Position numbers and translations under genes: made by a program. Positions 1-8,030 of a DNA stretch of 64,000 bases are shown here, piece after piece. Positions within the stretch are counted from its first letter, which is position 1, and the number at the start of each line of letters is the position of its first letter. The DNA is from JBEKCP01 sp049509515. Lineage in GTDB: Bacteria > Planctomycetota > Planctomycetia > Pirellulales > Thermoguttaceae. The stretch lies in the NCBI GenBank assembly GCA_049509515.1, contig JBEKZV010000007.1, forward strand, positions 52,444 through 116,443. The letters run 5' to 3'. Below the pieces are notes generated by a model. It ran no database searches. It was not told where the DNA came from and was given only the letters and a program-made list of their open reading frames with translations.

Positions 1-1993
1 CCCGCTGGCTGGGGAGCACGGCCTCGAAGGCAGCCAGGTTGCCGGGGATCGCCGCCAATTGCTGCGGGTCGGCCGGGCCGGCCCAAAGCTGGAGCATCGC
101 GACGCGGCGGCGATCCAGCGGCGTCATCCGCACGTCCACCACCACCTGTTCCTGCCCGCCGGCCAGCGATTTGTGCCGCAGGGCAATCGTGATCGGCTCG
201 ATCCGTCCCCACTTGTCCCGGTATACGTCGGCGAAGCGGCGAAAGGCCTGGGCCTCGGCCTGGGTGACGTGCTCGACGGGCACGTCGGGCACGGGGAGGA
301 ACAGTCCGCGCCGGCCACGGAGCTGGTCGACGACTTCCCCCGCGGTGATCGCGGCCCGGCTGCCGTCCGGCCGCGGCCCGAACCCGGGCGGCAGCATCCC
401 GCCGGCCACCAGTTCCTCGATCGTGCCGCCCGGCTTGCCTTCGCTGGCCGCCGCGAGCTTCGCCAGCATCACCACCTCGATGTCCGTGGCCGCCTGGAGC
501 CGCCGCAGCATCTCGATGCGGTAGCGCGGACTGGTGAGGTTCTGGAAAAACGCGTCGGAGAAATAGATGAAGACGCTGTCGTCCCGCTGCAATGGCATGA
601 GGGCCCGGGCATAGCGGAACTCCGCGGCGGCGCCGAGCGAGCCGCGGCCGTCGGCCGTTTCGAGGAACCGCGTCACCAGGGCCTTCGACGTGCTGATGAA
701 GTGGTAGCTGCCCTGCACCGCGTAGTAGGACCGCACCGAGCCGTCGGGCGCGTGGAGATAGGAGACTTCCTGCCCCGCGATCTTGAGCTTCTCTTCCGTC
801 ACCCCTCCCTTCTTGATCCGCTCGCTCCGCTTCTCCGCGAAGTCGGAGCCCAGCAGCATGTTGTTCCGGGCCTCGAACAGGAAGCCGATGGCCGGCCCGT
901 CCTGGAACAGCAGGTCGCTGCCGATCATGGCGACGTCGGAGATGACGGTGCCGCCCAGGATCCGCGACAACTGCGACTGCCGCAGTACGAGCTGTTCCTG
1001 AAGCCGCTCGCTGCGGCCGTCGTCCAGGCCGCGGAGGGCGACCAGGTTCTTCAGGTCGCCGCCCCAGGCGTCCAGCGTGTCTTGGAACCAGAGGAAATTG
1101 GCGAAACTCCCGAAACGGATGTAGAGGCACTCGGCGGGCACGTGCCGGGCGATAGACTCGATCTGGACGCCCTTTTCCGGCGGAGGCAGCTCCAGCGGCG
1201 CCAGCTCGATGGCCGGCGGCAACGGCTCCCCGGCCGGCAGATCGAAGGCCACCAACCCCAGCAGCCGGTCCTGCTCCAACGCGGCCCGGATCGATTCCGT
1301 CCCCACCAGCAGGCCCACCTCGCGGACGAACTGGGCCTCCGGCGACTCGGCTATCTGGTGCTCGGGCAGCCGCAGGTTCAGCCGCCGGGCCAGCGTGTTG
1401 ACCAGGTAGGTTTGCACCAACGGAGGGTAATCGGGCTTGTGCTGCAGGAGCCGATCGGGGGGCGTATAGTCTCGCCACCACGCCAGGAGCAGGAGCCGCA
1501 GATCCCGCTCATGGCGCGGCCCGACCGCGGCCGATGGCCCACCCACCGGCTGCGGCCGGACCACCAGCGAGATCGGCTGCCGGGCCGAAAGCGTCAGGTC
1601 CAGCGGCTCGCTGCCGCGGAACAGGAAATGGATGGTGACGCGGTTCGGCCGGCTGAGCAGCCCCCGCAGAATGCCGCCAACTTCTTCCCGCACCGGCCCC
1701 CCGCTGGTGAGCGGCGAGCCCTCGGCCAGGAACTCCTTCATCAAGGCGGCCGCGACCGGGTTGTGGATCGCGGGGTAGAAGACCCGGCCGTTCTTCTCGC
1801 TCAGGGCGAGACCATCGGCCCCCAGCAGCTCGGGGAGGTCGGCGGCGCCGAGCTCGACCACAAGGCGTCCCACGCCCCAGGGTTGGCCCAAGACCGCCTC
1901 CGCCTCGACGACGGCAGCCCCAGCGGCCACCGCCGGGCCCAGCAGCCACACCAGCCAACCGGCCAAAACGACCCACCGGTAATCGGCACGCAT
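1..1993 (-). CDS. Secreted hypothetical protein, C-terminus beyond window
   Basis: The frame starts with ATG at 1993 and runs leftward without a stop for 664 codons to the window edge, so the C-terminus is missing. A GGGAGGG Shine-Dalgarno sequence lies about 9 nt upstream of the ATG. The N-terminus (MRADYRWVVLAGWLVWLLGP) followed by AVAAG reads as a signal peptide of about 24 residues. The rest is a soluble mixed alpha/beta sequence with no motif I can assign. It includes WFQDTLDAWGGDLKNL and many charged residues. A long open frame on the opposite strand over the same DNA is a GC-codon shadow. It is divergent from thiH, with about 200 bp between the starts. I do not recognise a function; an exported protein is the safest description. 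Confidence 0.75.
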   Translation of the reverse strand, partial: MRADYRWVVLAGWLVWLLGPAVAAGAAVVEAEAVLGQPWGVGRLVVELGAADLPELLGADGLALSEKNGRVFYPAIHNPVAAALMKEFLAEGSPLTSGGPVREEVGGILRGLLSRPNRVTIHFLFRGSEPLDLTLSARQPISLVVRPQPVGGPSAAVGPRHERDLRLLLLAWWRDYTPPDRLLQHKPDYPPLVQTYLVNTLARRLNLRLPEHQIAESPEAQFVREVGLLVGTESIRAALEQDRLLGLVAFDLPAGEPLPPAIELAPLELPPPEKGVQIESIARHVPAECLYIRFGSFANFLWFQDTLDAWGGDLKNLVALRGLDDGRSERLQEQLVLRQSQLSRILGGTVISDVAMIGSDLLFQDGPAIGFLFEARNNMLLGSDFAEKRSERIKKGGVTEEKLKIAGQEVSYLHAPDGSVRSYYAVQGSYHFISTSKALVTRFLETADGRGSLGAAAEFRYARALMPLQRDDSVFIYFSDAFFQNLTSPRYRIEMLRRLQAATDIEVVMLAKLAAASEGKPGGTIEELVAGGMLPPGFGPRPDGSRAAITAGEVVDQLRGRRGLFLPVPDVPVEHVTQAEAQAFRRFADVYRDKWGRIEPITIALRHKSLAGGQEQVVVDVRMTPLDRRRVAMLQLWAGPADPQQLAAIPGNLAAFEAVLPSQR

Positions 1994-2193
1994 TGCAGAT
2001 ACCCTCCCGCGGGACGGATGTTCGCGCTGAAACTGTTAATTGGAAAGTGTTTTCGGGTGGGCTTGCCCACCGCTGCCACGCCCACGCAACGGCTGCCCCC
2101 CCAAGTCACCCAGGCGGCACTTCCGGCCTAACTCTACCCCTCCGGCTGGCAGGAAGCAAGGGCCGGTGATATCATCATTTCGGGGGTTGTCGG

Positions 2194-3267
2194 ATGAGAA
2201 CAGACCTGCCAGCGACGCTGACGGCCCGCGATGCCGTCCACAACGCCGCGTGCGGCGATGCGGAGGCGGCACGGATCGAGCAGTGCCTCGACCCGGCCGT
2301 CCCTCTCGGAGAGCTCTGCCGGCAGGCCGCGGAGGCCACCCGGCAGCGATTTCCCGGGGCGGGGCCGCAGTGGCGGATGCTGCTTTACGCGCCGCTCTAT
2401 CTTTCCAACTATTGCCTGAATCACTGCCTCTATTGCGGGTTCCGCGCCCCCCAGGCGATCCAGCGAAAACACCTCAGCGTGTCCGAGGCGGTCCGGCAGG
2501 TGGAGATCCTCGTGGGGCGCGGCTTGCGCCACATATTGCTCGTGGCGGGCGACTTCCCGCGGCTCGGCACGCCCACATACTTCGCCCAGATCCTCCGCGA
2601 GACGGCGGCCCGGGGCGTCCGGCCGGCTATCGAGATCGCGCCGCAGCCCACGGAGTCGTATGCCGACTTGGCAGCCGCCGGCGCCTGCGGCCTGACGCTG
2701 TTCCAGGAAACGTACGACGAAGCGTGCTATGCACATTATCATCCCCGAGGGACCAAGGCTTCCTACGATTGGCGGCTGGAAGGGCCCGTGCGGGCGGCGG
2801 CGGCGGGCATCCGCCGGCTGGGGCTGGGGTTCCTGCTGGGTCTGGCCGAGCCCCGGCAAGAGCTGCTCGCCATGGCGCGGCACGCCGTCTATCTGGAGGG
2901 CCGGTTTGCCGGCTGTTCGGTCGGCTTCAGCCTGCCGCGGATCCGCGAGGCCCCCCAAGGGTTCATCGCGCCCTACACCGTGGACGACGACCTGCTGGTG
3001 CGGATGTACGCCGCCCTGCGGCTGGCGTTTCCCGGGGCAACGCTGGTCCTGTCCACCCGCGAGCACCCCGAACTCCGCAACCGCCTGGCAAAGATTTGCA
3101 TCACGCAGATGAGCGCCGGCAGTTCGACCTCGCCGGGCGGCTACGATGCCGATGCCGCCCCGGGGACCTGGGGGCAGCAGTTCCCGGTGTGCGACCCGCG
3201 CGGGCCGGCGGACATGGCCGGCTGGCTGCAGGGCGAGGGCTTCGACGTGGCCTGGGAACTTGCCTGA
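2194..3267 (+). CDS. thiH: ThiH-like radical SAM protein (2-iminoacetate synthase)
   Basis: The 357-residue protein carries a radical SAM CX3CX2C site at Cys74, Cys78 and Cys81, in the context NYCLNHCLYCGF. The C-terminal stretch LSTREHPELRNRL followed by SAGSSTSPGGY is typical of ThiH and HydG. ThiH cleaves tyrosine to 2-iminoacetate for the thiazole ring of thiamin. HydG, the hydrogenase maturase, is about 100 residues longer and carries an extra C-terminal Cys cluster. This protein ends at WELA without one, so ThiH is preferred. No thiG or hydrogenase gene lies next to it; a thiS-thiF pair lies near 42 kb. I saw no TPP riboswitch signature in the 200 bp upstream. Confidence 0.8.
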   Translation: MRTDLPATLTARDAVHNAACGDAEAARIEQCLDPAVPLGELCRQAAEATRQRFPGAGPQWRMLLYAPLYLSNYCLNHCLYCGFRAPQAIQRKHLSVSEAVRQVEILVGRGLRHILLVAGDFPRLGTPTYFAQILRETAARGVRPAIEIAPQPTESYADLAAAGACGLTLFQETYDEACYAHYHPRGTKASYDWRLEGPVRAAAAGIRRLGLGFLLGLAEPRQELLAMARHAVYLEGRFAGCSVGFSLPRIREAPQGFIAPYTVDDDLLVRMYAALRLAFPGATLVLSTREHPELRNRLAKICITQMSAGSSTSPGGYDADAAPGTWGQQFPVCDPRGPADMAGWLQGEGFDVAWELA

Positions 3268-3338
3268 ACCGTGCTGGACAGAAACGGGGTTTGCGGTAGA
3301 CTTAGACCTCTACCGGCGTCACGTCCAAGACAGCAATG

Positions 3339-3422
3339 GTAGGGTGGGTCGAGCGGAGCGAGCCCCACCAACGTCAACTCGACCCGTTTCTGGTGGGGCT
3401 CGTTGCGCTCGACCCACCCTAC
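3339..3422. repeat. Family A nested palindrome (copy A1)
   Basis: The element begins GTAGGGTGGGTCGAG and ends CTCGACCCACCCTAC, so the outer arms are inverted copies. Inside are a second inverted pair, GCGAGCCCCACCA and TGGTGGGGCTCG. It fills the gap between thiH and serC and ends 14 nt before the serC AAGGAG sequence. Related copies are at 6111, 24217 and 52161. Confidence 0.9.
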
Positions 3423-3453
3423 ACTCTGGCAGCGACAAGGAGAGAACGAGCAC

Positions 3454-4566
3454 ATGGAAAAGCGGGTCTACAACTTTTCGCCCGGGCCGGCCGTCCTGCC
3501 GCTGCCCGCCCTCCAGGAGGCGCAGCGCGACCTGCTGGCCTTGCCGGGGACCGGCATTTCGATCCTCGAGATCAGCCACCGTGCCAAGAAGTTCGACGAG
3601 GTGATCCAGCAGGCCGAGGCCAACCTCCGCACGCTGCTGGCGATCCCGGAGGGGTACCGCGTGCTGTTCCTCCAGGGCGGGGCCCTGCTGCAGTTCGGCA
3701 TGATCCCGATGAGCTTTCTCCGCGGCGCGGGCCCGGCCCCCGGCACACCCCGGTCGGCGGACTACATCCTCACCGGCACCTGGTCCAAGAAGGCCATGGA
3801 TGAAGCCAAGACGCAGGGGGCCGTGCGGGCGGCGTGGGACGGCAAGGCCGGCAACTACAACCGCGTCCCCCGGCAGGACGAGCTCAAGCTCGATCCCCAG
3901 GCCGCCTACGTCTATATCGCCTCCAACGAGACGATCCAGGGCGTGCAGTACCCCGCCGAGCCCGAGGTGGGCGACGTGCCGCTGGTCTGCGACGCCTCTT
4001 CGGAGATCCTCTCTCGCCCCGTGCCGGTCGGCAAGTACGGCCTGCTGTTCGGCTGCGCCCAGAAGAACGCCGGTCCGGCGGGCGTGACCATCGTGATCCT
4101 CCGCGACGACCTGCTCCAGCGGGCCCGCAAGGACCTGCCCACGATGCTCAACTACCACGTCCTGGCCGAGAGCGGGTCGCGGGCCAACACGCCTCCCACG
4201 TTCTGCGTCTACATGGTCAAGCTCGTGACGGAGTGGTTGTTGCGGGAGGTGGGCGGCCTGGAGAAGATGCAGGAGATCAACCGGCGGAAGGCCCGGCTGC
4301 TGTACGACGCGATCGATGCCTCGGGCGGCTTCTACCAGGCCCACGCCGAGCCGGCCAGCCGCTCGATGATGAACGTCCCCTTCCGGCTGGCGGAGCCGTC
4401 GCTGGAGGAGGCTTTCTTGAAGGGTGCGGCGGCCCAGGGCCTGGTGGAGCTCAAGGGGCACCGCTCGGTGGGCGGCTGCCGTGCCTCGATCTACAACGCC
4501 ATGCCGGTGGAGGGCGTTACGGCCCTGCGGGACTTCATGGTCGAGTTCGCGAAGAAACGCGGGTAG
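3454..4566 (+). CDS. serC: Phosphoserine aminotransferase
   Basis: The 370-residue protein is a class V PLP aminotransferase that makes 3-phosphoserine from 3-phosphohydroxypyruvate and glutamate in serine synthesis. The N-terminus VYNFSPGPAVLP and the glycine-rich LFLQGGA are diagnostic. CDASSEI holds the PLP-ring aspartate (Asp180), and CAQKNAGPAG holds the Schiff-base lysine (Lys204). Length matches the family. The ATG at 3454 is preferred over an in-frame ATG at 3403 because AAGGAG lies 11 nt upstream and the family homology starts here. The longer frame would read into repeat A1. It lies downstream of thiH on the same strand but is separated by the repeat, so it may be transcribed alone. 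Confidence 0.95.
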   Translation: MEKRVYNFSPGPAVLPLPALQEAQRDLLALPGTGISILEISHRAKKFDEVIQQAEANLRTLLAIPEGYRVLFLQGGALLQFGMIPMSFLRGAGPAPGTPRSADYILTGTWSKKAMDEAKTQGAVRAAWDGKAGNYNRVPRQDELKLDPQAAYVYIASNETIQGVQYPAEPEVGDVPLVCDASSEILSRPVPVGKYGLLFGCAQKNAGPAGVTIVILRDDLLQRARKDLPTMLNYHVLAESGSRANTPPTFCVYMVKLVTEWLLREVGGLEKMQEINRRKARLLYDAIDASGGFYQAHAEPASRSMMNVPFRLAEPSLEEAFLKGAAAQGLVELKGHRSVGGCRASIYNAMPVEGVTALRDFMVEFAKKRG

Positions 4567-4568
4567 GG

Positions 4569-4783
4569 GGGTCGTTTACGACCCTTGCCGCGCAGCGGTA
4601 ATAGGCCCATGCTTTAGCATGGGTCGGCGGACGACGAGCCGTACTAGAAGTCATTCCCCCCACCCTCGCCCTGCCGCCGCGGCGGCAGGGCGAGGACGTG
4701 GGGACGCGCGGGTCGCCATACGGCCCCCGAGGTAAACCTCGGGTCTAACACCGCCTACGACGGGAACCGCCATGAATGGCGGT
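4569..4783. repeat. Array of five short hairpins
   Basis: Five independent perfect stems follow one another between serC and the small gene. They are GGGTCG/CGACCC with loop TTTA (4569-4584), CCCATGC/GCATGGG with TTTA (4606-4623), and a loop-free 32-nt GC-rich palindrome (4664-4695). Then come CCCGAGG/CCTCGGG with TAAA (4726-4743) and ACCGCCAT/ATGGCGGT with GA (4766-4783). Each stem has a different sequence. The first may end serC transcription, but none is followed by a T run. Confidence 0.85.
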
Positions 4784-4812
4784 GATGATCGGTGGGGAGG
4801 CGAGGTGCTACT

Positions 4813-4992
4813 GTGAGCAAAGCCGGACCGAGCCAGACCACCGACGAGGTGCTCCAAGAGGTCCGAAGGATCAAGGAGACCCTGGCGGCGTCCATGGACT
4901 ACGACATCAAGCGGATCCTCGACGACGCGAGACGGAGGCAGAACGAAGGCGGCCGGACGGTGCTGCCAGCGCCGCCCCGCAAAAAAGCCTAG
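4813..4992 (+). CDS. Small charged protein, antitoxin-like
   Basis: This is a 59-residue protein from a GTG start, with GGGGAGG 14 nt upstream. An in-frame ATG at 4792 is the alternative start. The sequence TTDEVLQEVRRIKETLAASM followed by DYDIKRILDDARRRQ is an amphipathic, charged helix pair. It resembles small bacterial proteins that often sit beside toxins, although no toxin gene is adjacent. It ends in a basic tail, PPRKKA. Its stop codon overlaps the convergent threonine aldolase stop. The reading is plausible because helix periodicity and codon use look normal, but it could be a chance frame. Confidence 0.55.
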   Translation: MSKAGPSQTTDEVLQEVRRIKETLAASMDYDIKRILDDARRRQNEGGRTVLPAPPRKKA

Positions 4993-6050
4993 GCGAAGGG
5001 GCGCGGCACGCGTTCACCGGCCGCCCGCTCCAGGATTTCCAACGCCCGGTCCACGTCGGCTGTGGTGACGTCCAAGTGGGTCACCGCGCGGAGGCGGGTG
5101 GGGCCGGTGGCGAGCACCAAGAGCCCGTCGCGCCGCAGCCCCTCGGAGAATTCGGCCGCCGTGCCCAGCCGCGGATCGACCTGGAAGAACAAGAGGTTCG
5201 TATCCACCAGGTCGGGGTCGAGCCGCAGGCCCCCGATGCGGCGGATGCCCGCCGCCAGCCGCTGGGCGTTGGCGTGGTCCTCGGCCAGACGGTCGACGTG
5301 GTGCTCCAGGGCATAGAGGGCGGCGGCGGCCAGGATGCCCGCCTGCCGCATCCCGCCCCCCAGCACCTTGCGGTGGCGGACCGCCTCGCGGACAAGGTCC
5401 CGCGGGCCGGCCAGGGCCGAACCGACCGGGGCGCCGAGCCCCTTGCTGAAGCAGACGTTGACCGTATCGAAGTGCTCGGCCCAGCGGGCGGCTGCAATGC
5501 CCGTGGCCACGACCGCGTTGAGGAGCCGCGCCCCGTCCAGGTGCGTTCGCAGGCCGTGCTCGTGGGCCCAGCGACAGAGGGCGGCCAGCGTTTCGTAGGG
5601 CTGGATGCGGCCGCCGCCGCGGTTGTGCGTATTCTCCAGGCACAACAGCCGCGTCCGCGGGAAATGCGTGTTCTGCGGCCTCAATAGCCCCTCGACCTGC
5701 TCCGGCCGCAAGATGCCGTCCTGGCCGGCCACCGGGCGGACCGCCACGCCGTTGATCTGGGCATAGCCCCCTTGCTCGTAGAAGTACAGGTGGCAGTTGG
5801 CCTCGCAGAGCATCTCGTCGCCGGGCCGGCAGTGCAGCCGCACGCCGATCAGGTTCGACATCGTGCCCGAGGGCACCAGCAGCGCCGCCTCTTTGCCCAG
5901 CAGGGCGGCCACGCGGTCCTGCAGGCGGTGGACCGTCGGGTCTTCGTCGAACACGTCGTCGCCCACCTCGGCGGCGGCCATGGCGGCCCGCATCCCGGCG
6001 GTCGGCCGCGTCACGGTGTCACTGCGGAAATCGAGGCAAGGCGTGGTCAT
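4989..6050 (-). CDS. ltaE: Low-specificity L-threonine aldolase
   Basis: The 353-residue PLP enzyme cleaves L-threonine or allo-threonine to glycine and acetaldehyde. The start LDFRSDTVTRPTAGM, VGDDVFDEDPTV and VPSGTMSNLIG are hallmark stretches. HLDGARLLNA holds the PLP aspartate, and NVCFSKGLGAPVGS holds the Schiff-base lysine (Lys203). I chose the ATG at 6050; an in-frame TTG at 6068 would add six residues. It faces the small gene head to tail with overlapping stops and diverges from the decarboxylase gene. The acetaldehyde product is also made by decarboxylases of the type encoded next door, but a pathway link is only an inference. Confidence 0.92.
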   Translation of the reverse strand: MTTPCLDFRSDTVTRPTAGMRAAMAAAEVGDDVFDEDPTVHRLQDRVAALLGKEAALLVPSGTMSNLIGVRLHCRPGDEMLCEANCHLYFYEQGGYAQINGVAVRPVAGQDGILRPEQVEGLLRPQNTHFPRTRLLCLENTHNRGGGRIQPYETLAALCRWAHEHGLRTHLDGARLLNAVVATGIAAARWAEHFDTVNVCFSKGLGAPVGSALAGPRDLVREAVRHRKVLGGGMRQAGILAAAALYALEHHVDRLAEDHANAQRLAAGIRRIGGLRLDPDLVDTNLLFFQVDPRLGTAAEFSEGLRRDGLLVLATGPTRLRAVTHLDVTTADVDRALEILERAAGERVPRPFA

Positions 6051-6102
6051 GTGAATTGGTACTTTCAATCTATCCTCAATGCCGGCCCCCTGGCAAGATG
6101 AC

Positions 6103-6108
6103 TATAAT
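6103..6108 (+). promoter_or_regulatory. TATAAT -10-like hexamer
   Basis: A perfect TATAAT lies 119 nt upstream of the decarboxylase start and just before repeat A2. No convincing -35 box sits at the right distance, so promoter status is tentative. If real, A2 would lie in the 5' leader of the transcript. Confidence 0.35.
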
Positions 6109-6110
6109 TT

Positions 6111-6208
6111 GTAGGGTGGGTCGAGGTCGCGCACTGCTGGTGGGGCTCGCAAACCGTCCGGCCGCGACCGAGCCCCACCACGCCTCCGGTTTGCTCGACC
6201 CACCCTAC
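6111..6208. repeat. Family A nested palindrome (copy A2)
   Basis: It begins GTAGGGTGGGTCGAG and ends GCTCGACCCACCCTAC, with inner arms GGTGGGGCTCG and CGAGCCCCACC. The outer arms match copy A1, but the spacers between arms differ completely. It ends 5 nt before the GGAAGGAG Shine-Dalgarno sequence of the decarboxylase gene. Confidence 0.9.
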
Positions 6209-6226
6209 GCTGTGGAAGGAGACTGT

Positions 6227-7900
6227 ATGACGCGGACTTCGAGCGTTCCGACCGGCCCGGTCTCGGGTCTCTCCGTCGGCGAGTTCCTCATTCGGCGGCT
6301 GCTGGAACACGGTGTCCGCGACGTCTTCGGAATCCCGGGCGACTACGTGTTGGCGTTCTATGGGATGATCGAAGAGAGCCCGTTGCGCCTGGTCGGCTGC
6401 ACCCGCGAGGACTGCGCCGGGTTCGCCGCCGACGCTTACGCCCGCCTGAACGGCATCGGCGCCGTTTGCGTGACCTACTGCGTGGGCGGGCTGAGCCTGT
6501 GCAACTCCATCGCCGGGGCGTATGCGGAGAAGTCGCCGGTGGTGGTCATCAGCGGGGCGCCGGGCCTGCGGGAGCGGTCCAACAACCCGCTCTTGCACCA
6601 CCGCGTGAAGGATTTCCAGACGCAGGCCGACGTCTTCCGCCGGCTGTGCGGGGCGGAGACGCAACTGAACGATTCCGGCACGGCCTTCCGGCGGATCGAT
6701 CGCGTGCTGGAATCGGTGACGCGCTACAAGCGGCCGGGCTACATCGAGCTGCCGCGGGACATGGTCCACGTGGTGCCCGACGCCCCGTACACCACCTCGG
6801 CCTCGGTGCCCGAGAGCGACCCGGAGGCCCTGGCCGAGGCCGTGGCCGAGGCCGCGCGGCGGATCGCCGAGTGCCGCTCGGCGGTGATCATCGCCGACGT
6901 CGAGATCCATCGTTTCGGCTTGCAGGACCGGCTGTTGGCCCTGGCCGAGGGGGCGGGCATCCCGATGGTCAGCACCATCCTCGGCAAGAGCGTGGTGAGC
7001 GAGCGGCACCCGCTGTTCGTCGGGATCTACGAGGGCGCGATGGGCCGGGAAGAAGTCACCCGCTTCGTCGAACAGAGCGATTGCATCATCCTGCTGGGCG
7101 CCTTCATGACCGACATGAACCTGGGCATCTACACCGCCAACCTCGAGGTGGCGCGGTGCATCGAAGCCACCAGCGAGCGGCTGCGGATCAGCCGGCACCA
7201 TTACGACGGCGTGCTCCTGTCGGATTTCCTCGAGGGGCTGATCGCCGCGGGCCTGAAGGTGCCGCCGCGGCCCTTGCCGCCGCGGCCGGGCGGCTACGAC
7301 GAGGTCTTCCGGCTCCAGCCCGACCACCCCGCCACCATCCGCCGCATCATCGAGCGGCTGAACCTGGCCCTGGACGAATCGATGGTGGTGATCGCCGATC
7401 CGGGCGACGCCCTGTTCGCCTCCAGCGACCTGGTGATCCACCGGCAGACGGAGTACATCGCCCCGGCCTATTACACGTCGATGGGCTTCGCGGTCCCGGC
7501 GGCCCTGGGGGTGATGGTCGCCCGGCCGGACCTGCGGCCCATCGTGCTGGTGGGCGACGGGGCCTTCCAAATGACCGGCATGGAGCTCTCCACCATCATC
7601 CGGCACCGCTTCCACCCGGTGGTCATCGTGCTGGATAACCTGGGCTACGGCACCGAGCGCCTGCTCCTCTCGGGCCGGCACGAGTTCAACGAGATCCACC
7701 CCTGGCGGTACCACAAGCTGCCGGAGGTCCTCGGCGGCGGGACGGGTTACGAGGTGCGGACCGAAGGGGACTTCGATCGCGCGCTGGTGGCGGCCCTGGC
7801 CGACCGCTCCGGCCCCAGCATCCTGCACGTCCACCTCGATCCCAGCGACGCCAGCCCCGCCCTGGATCGCCTCGCCAACCGCCTGGGAGCGAAAGTCTAG
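6227..7900 (+). CDS. ThDP-dependent 2-oxo acid decarboxylase (PDC/IPDC family)
   Basis: The 557-residue protein has the three-domain layout of thiamin-diphosphate enzymes. The N-terminal PYR domain reads VGEFLIRRLLEHGV, then FGIPGDYVL. The cofactor-activating glutamate is Glu61 in CTREDCAGFAADAYAR. A His pair, His124-His125 in PLLHHRVKDF, is typical of pyruvate and indolepyruvate decarboxylases rather than acetolactate synthases. The C-terminal ThDP/Mg site is VGDGAFQMTG, followed about 25 residues later by LDNLGYGTE. The ATG at 6227 follows GGAAGGAG by 5 nt; the longer frame reads into repeat A2. Substrate (pyruvate, indolepyruvate or phenylpyruvate) cannot be told from sequence alone. A strong hairpin terminator follows. 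Confidence 0.85.
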   Translation: MTRTSSVPTGPVSGLSVGEFLIRRLLEHGVRDVFGIPGDYVLAFYGMIEESPLRLVGCTREDCAGFAADAYARLNGIGAVCVTYCVGGLSLCNSIAGAYAEKSPVVVISGAPGLRERSNNPLLHHRVKDFQTQADVFRRLCGAETQLNDSGTAFRRIDRVLESVTRYKRPGYIELPRDMVHVVPDAPYTTSASVPESDPEALAEAVAEAARRIAECRSAVIIADVEIHRFGLQDRLLALAEGAGIPMVSTILGKSVVSERHPLFVGIYEGAMGREEVTRFVEQSDCIILLGAFMTDMNLGIYTANLEVARCIEATSERLRISRHHYDGVLLSDFLEGLIAAGLKVPPRPLPPRPGGYDEVFRLQPDHPATIRRIIERLNLALDESMVVIADPGDALFASSDLVIHRQTEYIAPAYYTSMGFAVPAALGVMVARPDLRPIVLVGDGAFQMTGMELSTIIRHRFHPVVIVLDNLGYGTERLLLSGRHEFNEIHPWRYHKLPEVLGGGTGYEVRTEGDFDRALVAALADRSGPSILHVHLDPSDASPALDRLANRLGAKV

Positions 7901-7918
7901 GGCCGCCGCCTCACCAAA

Positions 7919-7944
7919 CCCGCCGACGCAGTCGGCGGGCTTTT
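7919..7944 (+). terminator. Rho-independent terminator after the decarboxylase gene
   Basis: The stem CCCGCCGAC/GTCGGCGGG with loop GCA is followed by CTTTT, 18 nt after the stop codon. The stem is related to the family J hairpins at 10633, 18619 and 29358. Confidence 0.75.
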
Positions 7945-7964
7945 GCCGCCCCCCGTACCAGCCA

Positions 7965-8030
7965 CCAGTCACTTGTCACTAGTCACTGCCCACTGCTCAC
8001 TGCCCACTGCTCACTGCCCACTGCTCACTG
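7965..8030. repeat. Family H tandem repeat (copy H1)
   Basis: Three near-perfect 14-nt units containing CACTGCTCACTGCC follow degenerate CACTAGTCACT units. Read on the minus strand it starts at the stop of the SUMF1-domain gene: the TGA in CAGTGAGCAGT is the gene's stop codon. Other copies are at 10553 and 41698. Confidence 0.85.

Noticed and set aside
59..2131. Long open frame on the plus strand over the first gene
   Set aside because: It is antisense to a signal-peptide gene with a good ribosome binding site, and its Arg/Pro/Gly-rich translation is typical of a GC-codon shadow.
1994..2193. TPP riboswitch upstream of thiH
   Set aside because: The conserved CTGAGA and TGAACCTGA-type core elements were not found.
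2194..3267. HydG hydrogenase maturase
   Set aside because: The protein is too short and lacks the C-terminal Cys cluster; ThiH fits better.
7965..8030. CRISPR array
   Set aside because: The units are 14-nt tandem repeats without spacers, and no cas genes are nearby.
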